Below are positions 1-8,381 of a DNA stretch of 64,000 nt, one piece after another. The translations under genes were made by a program, and so were the position numbers. The DNA comes from Hathewaya limosa (lineage in GTDB: Bacteria > Bacillota > Clostridia > Clostridiales > Clostridiaceae), in NCBI RefSeq assembly GCF_030815255.1, contig NZ_JAUSWN010000010.1:1-64000 (forward strand). Reading direction: 5' to 3'. Every line of letters starts with the position of its first letter. Within the stretch, counting starts at the first letter, position 1. The notes below the pieces were generated by a model. It was not told where the DNA came from, did no database searches, and saw nothing but the letters and a program-made list of their open reading frames with translations.

Positions 1-1
1 T

Positions 2-868
2 AGTTTTACAATCAGAAAAGGTGAAACTTTAGGATTGGTTGGAGAATCTGGATGTGGTAAAACAACCTGTGGAAGAACAGTTATGGGATTGTATGGTGCA
101 ACAGATGGAGAAGTTTTATTTGATGGATTTAATGTTCATAGTTTAAATAAAAAAGAAAAAAAAGAGTTTACAAGAAAAGCTCAAATAATATTTCAAGATC
201 CATATGCATCATTAAATCCTAGAATGACAGTAGGAGATATTATAGGTGAAGGAATAGATATTCATAATCTATATTCAGGACAAGAAAGAACAAATAAAAT
301 TTATGAACTTCTAAGTCTTGTAGGATTAAATAAGGAACATGCTTCAAGATTCCCACATGAATTCTCAGGTGGACAAAGACAAAGAATAGGAATAGCAAGG
401 GCTTTAGCTATAGAGCCAGAATTTATAGTTTGTGATGAACCAATATCAGCATTAGATGTTTCTATTCAAGCTCAAGTAGTTAACTTACTAATTAAATTGC
501 AACAGGATTTTGGACTAACATATTTATTTATAGCCCATGACTTATCAATGGTTAAACATATTTCAGACAGAGTAGGGGTTATGTATGTTGGAAAAATGGT
601 AGAACTTGCAGCTAGCAGTACATTGTATGAAGACCCATTACATCCATATACAAAAGCATTGTTATCAGCAATACCAGTTCCAGACCCTGATACAGAAAAG
701 AAAAAGAATAGAATCAAATTAGAAGGTGAAGTTCCAAGTCCAATAAATCCTAAACCGGGATGTAGATTTGCAGGAAGATGTAAGTATGCAATGAAAGAAT
801 GTTTCGAGGTAACTCCAGAATTTAAGGAAGTTAAAAAAGATCATTTTGTAGCTTGTCATTTATATTAA
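2..868 (+). CDS. oppF: Oligopeptide ABC transporter ATP-binding protein, OppF/DppF type (5' partial)
   Basis: Nucleotide-binding subunit that powers uptake of oligopeptides or dipeptides through a membrane permease complex. The frame is open back to base 2 and the first residues read SFTIRKGETLGLVGESGCGKTT, so the window cuts off the N-terminus and the TTG at 35 is not a real start. Walker A (GESGCGKTT) is followed by the Q-loop (FQDPYASLNP), the ABC signature (FSGGQRQRIGIA), Walker B with its glutamate (FIVCDEPISALD) and the switch histidine (IAHDLS). The C-terminus has the oligopeptide-transporter extension with the cysteine-containing stretch GCRFAGRCKYAMKEC, which marks the OppD/OppF class. 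It is presumably the last gene of an opp operon: a long inverted repeat follows and no other transporter gene comes next. Substrate cannot be told from this subunit. Confidence 0.93.
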   Translation, partial: SFTIRKGETLGLVGESGCGKTTCGRTVMGLYGATDGEVLFDGFNVHSLNKKEKKEFTRKAQIIFQDPYASLNPRMTVGDIIGEGIDIHNLYSGQERTNKIYELLSLVGLNKEHASRFPHEFSGGQRQRIGIARALAIEPEFIVCDEPISALDVSIQAQVVNLLIKLQQDFGLTYLFIAHDLSMVKHISDRVGVMYVGKMVELAASSTLYEDPLHPYTKALLSAIPVPDPDTEKKKNRIKLEGEVPSPINPKPGCRFAGRCKYAMKECFEVTPEFKEVKKDHFVACHLY

Positions 869-887
869 TTATAAATTAAGCACATTT

Positions 888-940
888 AATGAATTGTTAA
901 GGAATTATTTATTTAATACTTAACAATTCATTATTTATTT
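888..940 (+). terminator. Inverted repeat, probable terminator of the opp operon
   Basis: A perfect 14-bp inverted repeat (888-901 against 919-932) with a 17-base loop follows the transporter gene, then a T-rich ATTTATTTAT tail. The tail is not a clean U-run, so the terminator role is inferred. Confidence 0.55.
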
Positions 941-1037
941 ATGGCGAATAAAAAGTTAGTTCACAAAAGGTTATTAAGTATAAAAAGCTCCTTTCTAGTT
1001 AAAAATATAAATAAACACGAAACTAGGAGGGAGCAAA

Positions 1038-1280
1038 ATGGGAAAAACACCACTTAAAAAAGTAATTAAAGCAAAACTAAAAGCACAGAAAGAATTAAGT
1101 GGAATGGAATTACTAAGAGAAAAAATGAAGTATGAAATAGCAGAAGAATTAGGGTTGAAAGATAAAGTTGATAAAGAGGGTTGGGCATCATTAACAGCTG
1201 AAGAAACAGGACGTATAGGAGGAATAATGACGAAAAAGAAAAGGAAATTAAAGTTACCTAAAAATGAGGATATACTTTAG
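1038..1280 (+). CDS. Alpha/beta-type small acid-soluble spore protein (Ssp4-like)
   Basis: Small basic protein of 80 residues that should coat and protect DNA in the dormant spore. The MKYEIAEELGL segment (about residues 30-40) matches the conserved region of alpha/beta SASPs that contains the germination-protease cleavage site (E-I-A), and ETGRIGGIMTK (about 56-66) matches the second conserved block, GxxGGxMTK. The lysine-rich N-terminal extension and C-terminal tail resemble the variant clostridial Ssp4 protein rather than the short Ssp1-3 forms; this comparison is from memory. An excellent ribosome site (AGGAGGGA) lies 6 bases before the ATG. It stands alone between two terminators, as SASP genes usually do; sigma-G control is expected but I could not identify a convincing promoter. 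Confidence 0.85.
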   Translation: MGKTPLKKVIKAKLKAQKELSGMELLREKMKYEIAEELGLKDKVDKEGWASLTAEETGRIGGIMTKKKRKLKLPKNEDIL

Positions 1281-1309
1281 GCTATTTACTTATAGTAAAT
1301 AGCCTTTTA
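1280..1309 (+). terminator. Rho-independent terminator after the SASP gene
   Basis: An 11-bp perfect stem (1280-1290 with 1294-1304) closes on a 3-base loop and is followed by TTTT. The stem begins at the last base of the stop codon. Confidence 0.85.
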
Positions 1310-1428
1310 AATTTATATTAAAGTTAGAGGATAAGTTAAATAAATTATTTTATAATTTTAAGACTTGATATTTATAGTATAATTTATATAGAATATATTT
1401 ATATAAAAATTTAAGGGAGTAGTTTATA

Positions 1429-2160
1429 ATGGATAGTTATAGAGATTTATCATCTGTTTATGATGAACTTATAAATGAAGATGTAAATTATGAAGAATGG
1501 GCTAAATTTATTTTAGATAAATGTGATAAATATGAAGTATATAAAGATACATATTTAGATTTAGCTTGTGGGACTGGTAATTTGACTCAATTTGTAAGTC
1601 AAGATTTTAAAAAAACTTGGGCTGTGGATCTTTCGCCATATATGTTAAGTAAAGCTGAAGAAAAGTTAAGAGGAAAAAGAATTAAGTTTATTTGTCAAGA
1701 TATTACACAATTGAATTTAAAGGATAAGTTTAATTTAGTAACTTGCTGTCTTGATGGTACAAACTATATTTTAGATTCAAAAGATATTTTAAAATTCTTT
1801 AAAAATGTGTATAATCATTTAAATGAAGATGGAATTTTTATATTTGATATAAATTCATATTATAAGCTTAAAGAAATATTAGGAAATAATATATTTAACT
1901 ATGATGATGGTGAAATTGTTTACATATGGGAAAATGTTTATGAAGATAATATTGTAAATATGTATTTAACCTTTTTTATTAAAGATGGTGAAATGTATAA
2001 TAGATTTGATGAAAGTCATAGAGAAAAAGCTTATACAAATGAAGAAATAGAAGGATTACTTTTAGAAGCTGGTTTTAAATTAAAAGAAAAGCTAGATAGT
2101 TATTCAAACTTAAAGGCTAGTGAAACTAGTGAAAGAATTGTGTTTATTGCACAAAAATAA
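1429..2160 (+). CDS. Class I SAM-dependent methyltransferase
   Basis: Predicted cytosolic methyltransferase of 243 residues with a Rossmann-type SAM fold. Motif I is LDLACGTGN (residues 43-51), followed by the acidic motif II VDLSP and a CQDITQL motif III. The family includes enzymes acting on small molecules, proteins and RNA, so the substrate is unknown. The ATG is preceded by AAGGGAG at good spacing. It lies 28 bases upstream of hslO and probably shares its transcript, which is common in clostridia, but this gives no clue to the substrate. Confidence 0.85.
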   Translation: MDSYRDLSSVYDELINEDVNYEEWAKFILDKCDKYEVYKDTYLDLACGTGNLTQFVSQDFKKTWAVDLSPYMLSKAEEKLRGKRIKFICQDITQLNLKDKFNLVTCCLDGTNYILDSKDILKFFKNVYNHLNEDGIFIFDINSYYKLKEILGNNIFNYDDGEIVYIWENVYEDNIVNMYLTFFIKDGEMYNRFDESHREKAYTNEEIEGLLLEAGFKLKEKLDSYSNLKASETSERIVFIAQK

Positions 2161-2188
2161 TTTGAAATTTTATAGGAGGTAAATATAA

Positions 2189-3067
2189 ATGAGTGATAAA
2201 TTAGTTAGAGGTACTGCGCATAATGGGGATATTAGAGTAATAGGGGCTATAACTACAGAACTTGTTAATGAGGCAGTGAAAATACATGGTACAACACCTA
2301 CAGCTTCTGCGGCTTTAGGAAGACTTCTTACTGCAGGGTCTTTAATGGGGGCTATGTTAAAATCTGATAAAGATAAGTTAACATTAAAAATTGATGGTGG
2401 CGGAGAAGCTATGGGAGTAGTAGTAAATTCTTATGCAGATGCATCAGTTAAAGGATACATAGGTAATCCATTAGTGGATTTATCACCAAATGCTAAGGGA
2501 AAATTAGATGTTGGTGGTGCAATAGGCAAAGAAGGTGAATTATTAGTTATAAGGGATATGGGATTAAAAGAACCTTATGTTGGAAGAGTGCCTATTTACA
2601 CAGGAGAGATTGGTGATGATATTGCATATTACTATACGGTATCAGAACAAGTACCTTCAGCAGTAGCAGTAGGCGTATTGGTAGATAAGGATTTAACAAT
2701 TAAGGCAGCTGGTGGATTTATTATTCAAATGATGCCAGGAGCTGATGATATGTTAGCAGATATATTAACATATAGATTAGAGGAAATAGCACCTATAACA
2801 ACACTTATAGCATCAGGAAAAGGGATAGATGAAATTCTACAGTACATATTTGAAGATATGGATCTTAAATTACTTCAATCAACTACACCTAAATATAATT
2901 GCGATTGTTCAAGAGAGAGAGTAGAAAGAGCATTGATTAGCATTGGAAAAGATGAATTATCTAAAATAGCAGAAGATAATAAAACAGAAGAAATAAGATG
3001 TCAATTCTGTGGAAAGAAATATTCTTTTACTCCAGAAGATGTTAATAAAATCTTAAAAGAAATTTAA
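2189..3067 (+). CDS. hslO: Redox-regulated holdase chaperone Hsp33
   Basis: Hsp33 binds unfolding proteins when oxidative stress releases zinc from its C-terminal domain. The 292-residue protein has the full-length N-terminal core and the redox switch: Cys238-Asp-Cys240 (CDC) and Cys271-x-x-Cys274 (CQFC), the four zinc ligands typical of the family. A perfect AGGAGGT ribosome site lies 8 bases before the ATG. The gene follows the methyltransferase closely and ends in a strong terminator. Confidence 0.96.
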   Translation: MSDKLVRGTAHNGDIRVIGAITTELVNEAVKIHGTTPTASAALGRLLTAGSLMGAMLKSDKDKLTLKIDGGGEAMGVVVNSYADASVKGYIGNPLVDLSPNAKGKLDVGGAIGKEGELLVIRDMGLKEPYVGRVPIYTGEIGDDIAYYYTVSEQVPSAVAVGVLVDKDLTIKAAGGFIIQMMPGADDMLADILTYRLEEIAPITTLIASGKGIDEILQYIFEDMDLKLLQSTTPKYNCDCSRERVERALISIGKDELSKIAEDNKTEEIRCQFCGKKYSFTPEDVNKILKEI

Positions 3068-3097
3068 ATTAAAAATATATAAAAAACATGAACAAAT

Positions 3098-3146
3098 TTA
3101 AGGGGTTTTTAATATATTATTATTAAGATATTGAAAACCCCTTAGT
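3098..3146 (+). terminator. Terminator after hslO
   Basis: TAAGGGGTTTTTAATAT and its near-complement ATATTGAAAACCCCTTA form a long A/T-rich stem with a GGGG/CCCC base. No clear U-run follows, so efficiency is uncertain. Confidence 0.55.
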
Positions 3147-3187
3147 AATACTTATTAAAGTTAACACATAAAAGAAAAGTTAAGATA

Positions 3188-3216
3188 TTGACACTTAAAA
3201 ATACATTATGTATTAT
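3188..3216 (+). promoter_or_regulatory. Sigma-A promoter of the tRNA-Cys gene
   Basis: Consensus TTGACA at 3188-3193, a 17-base spacer, and TATTAT at 3211-3216. Transcription would start about 12 bases before the mature tRNA. Confidence 0.85.
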
Positions 3217-3235
3217 GTAAATATAAAAAATGCAT

Positions 3236-3308
<73 letters not shown>

Positions 3309-3309
<1 letters not shown>

Positions 3310-3343
3310 AAGAACTTGTGAAAAAATTACAAGTTCTTTTATT
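3309..3343 (+). terminator. Terminator of the tRNA-Cys gene
   Basis: An 11-bp perfect stem (AAAGAACTTGT, 3309-3319, with 3329-3339) followed by T's. The stem begins at the A of the encoded CCA. Confidence 0.85.
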
Positions 3344-3370
3344 TATGTTGTGAGACTTAAAATATAAATT

Positions 3371-4075
3371 TTATATAAAATTACATAAAATACTTCCTCT
3401 GTCTATAAGTTTTCCATTTCTTAAATATAAAGGTTCAACTTTATTTTCTTTTAAAAAGTTTAAAACTTCTTTTCCATATTTATAATAAGATAAATCACCA
3501 TAAAAGGCTAAAACATTCTTTTCAATAAGTCCTGAACATCCTCCTATAAATCCATAGTCTAATCCTTCTAAAATAATATCACCTGGTGGTAATAATAGTA
3601 CATTAAAGTTATTTGCTGTTAGATGTTTTGCTATATTAGTATCACTTGTTATAATTGAATTTTCATTTACTATACAAGTAGAACATTTAGTATATCCCTG
3701 TTTTACATTAATTAGTTTTTTATAATTATTTAACTTTAAAAGTATAGGATCAGTATAGATTAGGTTATGAATGAAATAATTTTTAAATGAAACAGCATTT
3801 AGAAAAATGTCATTAGGATATTTAGAGTCTAGTGAATAAGAACTTAAAGTTACATTAAAACTATTATTTTTAAGCAAAGTTATAAAATCTTTAGGTATAT
3901 CTTTATGGACAATTATAGAATTCTTATCTTGTATATGTAAGAGTATATCAGGATGACCTTTAATTGCATTGTACAATTTATTACAAGAAGGAACCTTTAT
4001 AATTTTATAATTTAAATTTTTTAAAATATTAAATTCTTCAATAGCTATTCTATTGTCTACAAACAAAGTTTTCAT
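3371..4075 (-). CDS. DUF6873-like GME-fold protein of unknown function
   Basis: Protein of 234 residues on the minus strand, convergent with the tRNA gene and divergent from ytxC. The C-terminal part (LPPGDIILEGLDYGFIGGCSG, about 165-185) resembles the beta-propeller core of guanidino-group-modifying enzymes (dimethylargininase/amidinotransferase fold), including a conserved-looking cysteine in GGCSG. No complete Cys-His-Glu catalytic set could be assigned by eye. I recall a clostridial family annotated as a DUF6873 GME-fold protein that looks like this, but activity is unknown. The start is supported by an AGGAGA-like site in the complement just upstream of the ATG. Confidence 0.6.
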   Translation of the reverse strand: MKTLFVDNRIAIEEFNILKNLNYKIIKVPSCNKLYNAIKGHPDILLHIQDKNSIIVHKDIPKDFITLLKNNSFNVTLSSYSLDSKYPNDIFLNAVSFKNYFIHNLIYTDPILLKLNNYKKLINVKQGYTKCSTCIVNENSIITSDTNIAKHLTANNFNVLLLPPGDIILEGLDYGFIGGCSGLIEKNVLAFYGDLSYYKYGKEVLNFLKENKVEPLYLRNGKLIDRGSILCNFI

Positions 4076-4224
4076 TTTCTTTCTCCTATTGATATTACTT
4101 ACTTTAGATTATATTACGGAGTATTTACAAGTACAAGTATATATAGAAGTTGTCGATATTTGATGAACAAAAATTGAATACTGTTTTTGTTAAAACACAT
4201 ACTATGATTAAAGGAGTGAGAGCT

Positions 4225-5124
4225 ATGTTATTACTGACAATAATATATGATAATAGTATGGAAGATTTTATTGATGAAATAAACGAAATAAAAAACTTAT
4301 TTAAAGTAAAAGATATTCAATTGGGAATAAGTGAAGATTTAGAAAATGATACCCATATAATTAAAGTTTATTCTGCAGAGGAAAAGTGTGATAGCTCATT
4401 ACAAAACACCTTTAATCTTTATATGAGTATGAGTTTATATAATATTATGGTTAAGAAATTTTATAATGAAAAATTAAAAAATTTTATAATAGATAAATAT
4501 TTTTTCTTTAAAGATTCCGAAGTGAATTATTTAGTAAAAAAAGTCTATGAAACTCTAAATTCAGATAAAATAATTATGGAAAAAAATGGACTATATTTTA
4601 TAAATAAAAAAAATGATATATTACAAGAGATAATAAATTGTATTAAAGAAGTTAATGAATTTAATGTAAATGGATTTATTAGATTTAGAACTACAAATAT
4701 GGAAAAAAGTTTTTTTGAAATAACTGAAGAAGTTGTACAAAATTATATTAGTGAAAAGGAATATAAGGAGTTTATAAAATTATTAAAATATTTTGTTCAA
4801 CTACAAGAAAGTAAAATAGATGAAGTTAATATTATTATAGGGGATAAAGGAAAATATTATATAAAAAATAAACAAGGAAAAGATATATTTAATGAACTTG
4901 TCAATGATTTAGAGGAAACTTCTTTTAGCGGAACAGTAAGTATAGAGGATATAATTATAAGCGGTTTAATAACAAATGTTCCTAAAAGAATAGTTATTCA
5001 TAATTATGATAAATGTTCATATAATGAATTTATAAACACAATTAAAGATGTTTTCCTAGAAAGAGTAGCTTTTTGTACAGGATGTCCTTTTTGTAAAAAA
5101 AATAAAGATAGCATAAAACTATAA
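4225..5124 (+). CDS. ytxC: Putative sporulation protein YtxC
   Basis: Protein of 299 residues with the length and layout of the YtxC family: an N-terminal acidic/hydrophobic region and a C-terminal CTGCPFC cysteine motif. The location immediately upstream of thrS matches the ytxC-thrS order of Bacillus, which supports the call. The family is linked to sporulation in Bacillus and its biochemical role is unknown. I start it at ATG 4225 because AAGGAGTGAG lies just before it; the frame is open further upstream to 4150 but no ribosome site is present there. Confidence 0.75.
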   Translation: MLLLTIIYDNSMEDFIDEINEIKNLFKVKDIQLGISEDLENDTHIIKVYSAEEKCDSSLQNTFNLYMSMSLYNIMVKKFYNEKLKNFIIDKYFFFKDSEVNYLVKKVYETLNSDKIIMEKNGLYFINKKNDILQEIINCIKEVNEFNVNGFIRFRTTNMEKSFFEITEEVVQNYISEKEYKEFIKLLKYFVQLQESKIDEVNIIIGDKGKYYIKNKQGKDIFNELVNDLEETSFSGTVSIEDIIISGLITNVPKRIVIHNYDKCSYNEFINTIKDVFLERVAFCTGCPFCKKNKDSIKL

Positions 5125-5131
5125 AACACTC

Positions 5132-5160
5132 TTGATATAAAAATATTTTTATGATAAACT
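5132..5160 (+). promoter_or_regulatory. Probable promoter of the thrS T-box transcript
   Basis: TTGATA (5132-5137), 17 bases, then TAAACT (5155-5160) preceded by TGA, an extended -10. The leader would start about 25 bases before T-box Stem I. Confidence 0.55.
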
Positions 5161-5189
5161 AATTTTTATAAAATAAATATGTTAAATAC

Positions 5190-5456
5190 AATGAAAAGGA
5201 AGAGTAAATAAATTACTATTCTCAGAGAGGAAGAATCTTTGGCTGAAAATTCTTCTGGATAAGTTTTATTGAAAACCACCTTGGAGTATGATATTGAAAT
5301 TAAAGTAGATATTTACGTTTTTCAGCGTTAATGATAAATGAGATAATAGAAAAGTATAATAAAAGTAATTTTATATACTTTTATTAAAGTGTTTTTCTAT
5401 TAAATTGGGTGGAATCACGACAACTCGTCCCATGTGTTTGGGATGAGTTTTTTTAT
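5190..5456 (+). ncRNA. T-box riboswitch (threonyl, specifier ACC) before thrS
   Basis: A transcription-attenuation leader that reads uncharged tRNA-Thr. The T-box core GGGTGGAATCACG is at 5407-5419. The intrinsic terminator AACTCGTCCCA (5422-5432) pairs with TGGGATGAGTT (5439-5449) and is followed by a run of T's. Aligning with the pheS leader in this window places the specifier codon at 5275-5277 as ACC (context TTGAAA-ACC-ACCTTGGAG), correct for threonine. Uncharged tRNA should stabilise the antiterminator that competes with the terminator, so threonine shortage raises thrS expression. Confidence 0.92.
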
Positions 5457-5485
5457 ATTCAAAATTAAATAAGGAGGATAAAAAA

Positions 5486-7393
5486 ATGATTAAAGTAACT
5501 TTAAAAGATGGAAAAATAATTGAGGTTGAAAAAGGAACAAAAATTAGTGATGTAGCAATGAAAATAAGTCCAGCTTTGTATAAAAAAGCATTAGGTGCTT
5601 ATTTAAATGGAGAAAAAGCAGATTTAATGCATGAAATAAATGAAGATAGTCAGTTAGAAATTTTAACTTTTGCTGATGAGGATGGACAAAAGACATTAAG
5701 ACACACAGCTTCTCATATTTTAGCTCAAGCTGTAAAGAGATTATACCCAGAAGTTAAGCTTGCAATAGGACCAGCAATTGATAATGGATTCTATTATGAT
5801 TTTGATGCTGATTTTTCATTTACTCCAGAAATATTAGAAAAAATAGAAAAAGAAATGGAGAAAATAGTTAAGGAAGATATAAAAATTGAAAGATTTGAAC
5901 TTCCAAGAGAAGAAGCTATTGCATTAATGAAAGAAAAGAATGAAGATTATAAAGTTGAATTAATAGAAGACTTACCAGAAGATGAAGTTATTTCTTTTTA
6001 TAAACAAGATGAATTTACTGATTTATGTGCAGGTCCTCATGTACCAAGTACAAAAATCGTTAAAGCTGTTAAACTTCTTTCAATAGCTGGTGCTTATTGG
6101 AGAGGCGATGAGAAGAATAAGATGCTTCAAAGAATATATGGTACAGCTTTTACTAAAAAAAGTGAGTTAGAAGCATACCTAAACTTATTAGAAGAAGCTA
6201 AAAAAAGAGATCATAGAAAATTAGGTAAAGAATTAGAGTTATTTGGAATGCTTGAAGAAGGTCCAGGATTCCCATTTTTCTATCCAAAGGGAATGGTTGT
6301 TAGAAATACTTTAGAAGAATTTTGGAGAGAAATGCATACTAAAGCTGGATATCAAGAAATAAAAACTCCAATAATATTAAATGAAGCTTTATGGCATAGA
6401 TCAGGTCACTGGGATCACTATCAAGATAATATGTATTTTACAAAAATAGATAATGAAGATTATGCTATAAAACCGATGAATTGTCCAGGTGGAATTTTAG
6501 TTTATAAGAGTGGACTACACTCATATAAAGAGTTCCCATTAAGACTTGCAGAACTTGGTTTAGTTCATAGACATGAATTATCTGGTGCATTACATGGATT
6601 AATGAGAGTTAGATGTTTTACACAAGATGACGCACATATATTTATGACAAGAGATCAAATAAGAGAAGAAATTATAGGAGTTATGCAACTTGTAGATAAG
6701 TTCTATAATGTATTTGGATTTGAATATTTTGTTGAAGTATCAACAAGACCAGAAGATTCTATGGGAAGCGATGAAGATTGGGAAATAGCTACTCAAAGTT
6801 TAAGAGATGCTTTAGAAAGTATAGGAAAAGAATATAAGATCAATGAAGGTGATGGAGCATTCTATGGTCCTAAGATCGATATTCATCTTAAAGATTGCTT
6901 AGGAAGAACATGGCAATGTGCTACAATTCAGCTTGATTTCCAAATGCCAGAAAGATTTGATTTAACTTATATCGGAGCTGATGGTGAAAAACATAGACCA
7001 GTTATGGTTCATAGAGTTATATTTGGAAGTATTGAAAGATTTATAGGAATTTTAATAGAACACTATGCAGGAGCATTCCCAACATGGCTTGCACCAGTAC
7101 AAGTTAAGATAATGAATATAACAGATGCTCAAAGTGATTATGCTAAAGAAATATACGATAGATTAAAATCTGAAGATATAAGAGTTGAACTAGATCTAAG
7201 AAATGAAAAAATTGGTTATAAAATTAGAGAAGCTCAATTAGCTAAAGTTCCTTATATGATTGTTTTAGGTAACAAAGAGATGGAAGAAAATAAAGTTGCT
7301 ATAAGAAGTAGAAAAGAAGGCGATTTAGGAACTTTTGAAATAGAAGAATTTATTGCAAAGATTAAAGAAGAAATAAAAATAAAAGCAAAATAA
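5486..7393 (+). CDS. thrS: Threonyl-tRNA synthetase
   Basis: Charges tRNA-Thr in two steps using ATP. The 635-residue protein is full length. It has a TGS domain at residues 1-60, an editing domain with HTASH (73-77) and CAGPH (181-185), a class II catalytic core with MNCPGG (331-336, Cys333 a zinc ligand) and the motif 2 region HRHELSGALHGLMRVR, and an anticodon-binding domain from about residue 540. The start has an AAGGAGGA site. Expression is governed by the T-box leader directly upstream. Confidence 0.99.
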   Translation: MIKVTLKDGKIIEVEKGTKISDVAMKISPALYKKALGAYLNGEKADLMHEINEDSQLEILTFADEDGQKTLRHTASHILAQAVKRLYPEVKLAIGPAIDNGFYYDFDADFSFTPEILEKIEKEMEKIVKEDIKIERFELPREEAIALMKEKNEDYKVELIEDLPEDEVISFYKQDEFTDLCAGPHVPSTKIVKAVKLLSIAGAYWRGDEKNKMLQRIYGTAFTKKSELEAYLNLLEEAKKRDHRKLGKELELFGMLEEGPGFPFFYPKGMVVRNTLEEFWREMHTKAGYQEIKTPIILNEALWHRSGHWDHYQDNMYFTKIDNEDYAIKPMNCPGGILVYKSGLHSYKEFPLRLAELGLVHRHELSGALHGLMRVRCFTQDDAHIFMTRDQIREEIIGVMQLVDKFYNVFGFEYFVEVSTRPEDSMGSDEDWEIATQSLRDALESIGKEYKINEGDGAFYGPKIDIHLKDCLGRTWQCATIQLDFQMPERFDLTYIGADGEKHRPVMVHRVIFGSIERFIGILIEHYAGAFPTWLAPVQVKIMNITDAQSDYAKEIYDRLKSEDIRVELDLRNEKIGYKIREAQLAKVPYMIVLGNKEMEENKVAIRSRKEGDLGTFEIEEFIAKIKEEIKIKAK

Positions 7394-7397
7394 ATTT

Positions 7398-7426
7398 CTT
7401 GACAAAACAGATTCTTAGATATATAA
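7398..7426 (+). promoter_or_regulatory. Consensus sigma-A promoter for infC-rpmI-rplT
   Basis: Perfect TTGACA (7398-7403), 17-base spacer and perfect TATAAT (7421-7426), only a few bases after the thrS stop codon. It makes the ribosomal-protein operon independent of the thrS T-box. Confidence 0.9.
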
Positions 7427-7432
7427 TATTTT

Positions 7433-7582
7433 TGTTGTTAAAATTAAATATAAATGAGGGTTAAAGAAGAAATTGTCGTTTCTCACCTAACAGCAATGCT
7501 AGTTAGGTTATAGTTTAAAAGAAATTTATTGTATAGGTTACTTGTATATAAAGAGACGGCATTTTACCGTCTCTTATTTTTA
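7433..7582 (+). promoter_or_regulatory. infC leader with attenuator hairpin (probable L20 autoregulatory leader)
   Basis: The roughly 180-base untranslated leader between the promoter and infC holds a CCTAAC...GTTAGG hairpin (7486-7507) and a strong terminator: AAGAGACGG (7551-7559) with CCGTCTCTT (7567-7575), then a T-rich run. In Bacillus this operon is controlled by premature termination mediated by ribosomal protein L20; the same architecture here suggests the same control, but I did not identify an L20-binding pseudoknot. Confidence 0.7.
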
Positions 7583-7622
7583 TATAGAATTAATTTTTTT
7601 AGTGCCGTAGGAGGTGTCTAAT

Positions 7623-8135
7623 ATCAGTAAAAAAGAAGTGCTTTTAAACGAAGAAATAAAAGAAAAAGAAGTTAGAGTTGTTGCTGATGGTGGAGAGCAA
7701 TTAGGAATAATGTCTTCACAGGAAGCTCTAAAAATTGCAGAAGAAAGAGAAGTAGATTTAGTTCTAATGTCTCCTGGTGCAAATCCACCAGTATGCAAAA
7801 TAATGGATTATGGAAAGTTTGTTTACGAACAGGCTAAAAAAAATAAAGAAGCTAAGAAAAAACAAAAGGTTATTAATATTAAAGAGGTTAGACTTAGCCC
7901 AACAATAGAAGAACATGATATTTCAATAAAAGCTAACAATGCTAGAAAATTTTTACTAGATGGAAATAAAGTAAAAGTAACTGTTAGATTTAGGGGCAGA
8001 GAAGCAGACTATTCCCATATAGGACAAAAGATTCTTGATAAGTTCTATGAAAAGGTTGAAGAAGTTTGTGTAATTGAAAAACATGCTAAATTAGAAGGAA
8101 GAAACATGATTTTAATTATAGCTCCTAAAAAATAA
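7623..8135 (+). CDS. infC: Translation initiation factor IF-3 (rare ATC start)
   Basis: IF-3 binds the 30S subunit and enforces correct initiator tRNA and start-codon choice. The product (170 residues) has both domains: LNEEIKEKEVRVVADGGEQLGIMS near the N-terminus and the C-terminal KEVRLSPTIEEHDISIK...VKVTVRFRGREA. The GTG at 7614 lies inside the AGGAGGTG ribosome site (7609-7616) and cannot be the start. Six bases after that site comes ATC (7623) followed by SKKEVLLNEE, which is the expected N-terminus. Non-AUG starts are the known device by which IF-3 limits its own synthesis. Confidence 0.93.
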   Translation: MSKKEVLLNEEIKEKEVRVVADGGEQLGIMSSQEALKIAEEREVDLVLMSPGANPPVCKIMDYGKFVYEQAKKNKEAKKKQKVINIKEVRLSPTIEEHDISIKANNARKFLLDGNKVKVTVRFRGREADYSHIGQKILDKFYEKVEEVCVIEKHAKLEGRNMILIIAPKK

Positions 8136-8158
8136 AAAATGATAAGGAGGAACTTATT

Positions 8159-8356
8159 ATGCCAAAAATGAAAACTCATAGAGGTGCTGCAAAGAGATTT
8201 AAGAAAACTGGAACTGGAAAGCTTAAGAGAGCTAAAGCTTACAAGGGACATTTATTAACATCTAAATCATCAAAAACTAAGAGAAACTTAAGAAAATCAA
8301 CTTTAGTTTCTGATAGTCAAGAAAAAGTAATGAAGAAATTATTACCATATCTATAA
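8159..8356 (+). CDS. rpmI: 50S ribosomal protein L35
   Basis: Very basic protein of 65 residues starting MPKMKTHRGAAKRFKKTG, the signature of L35. An AAGGAGGA site precedes the ATG. It sits between infC and rplT in the universal order, 23 bases after infC. Confidence 0.98.
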   Translation: MPKMKTHRGAAKRFKKTGTGKLKRAKAYKGHLLTSKSSKTKRNLRKSTLVSDSQEKVMKKLLPYL

Positions 8357-8381
8357 TTCGAATACTTAAGGAGGTAGTGAA

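Noticed and set aside
472..717. Minus-strand open frame within the oligopeptide transporter gene
   Set aside because: It lies wholly inside a gene with complete ABC motifs, has no ribosome site and matches no family. The same holds for the other antisense frames inside pheT, the FMN enzyme, spoIIAB/sigF and the glycosyltransferases.
4150..4224. Upstream extension of ytxC to 4150
   Set aside because: No ribosome site is present there, whereas AAGGAGTGAG precedes the ATG at 4225.
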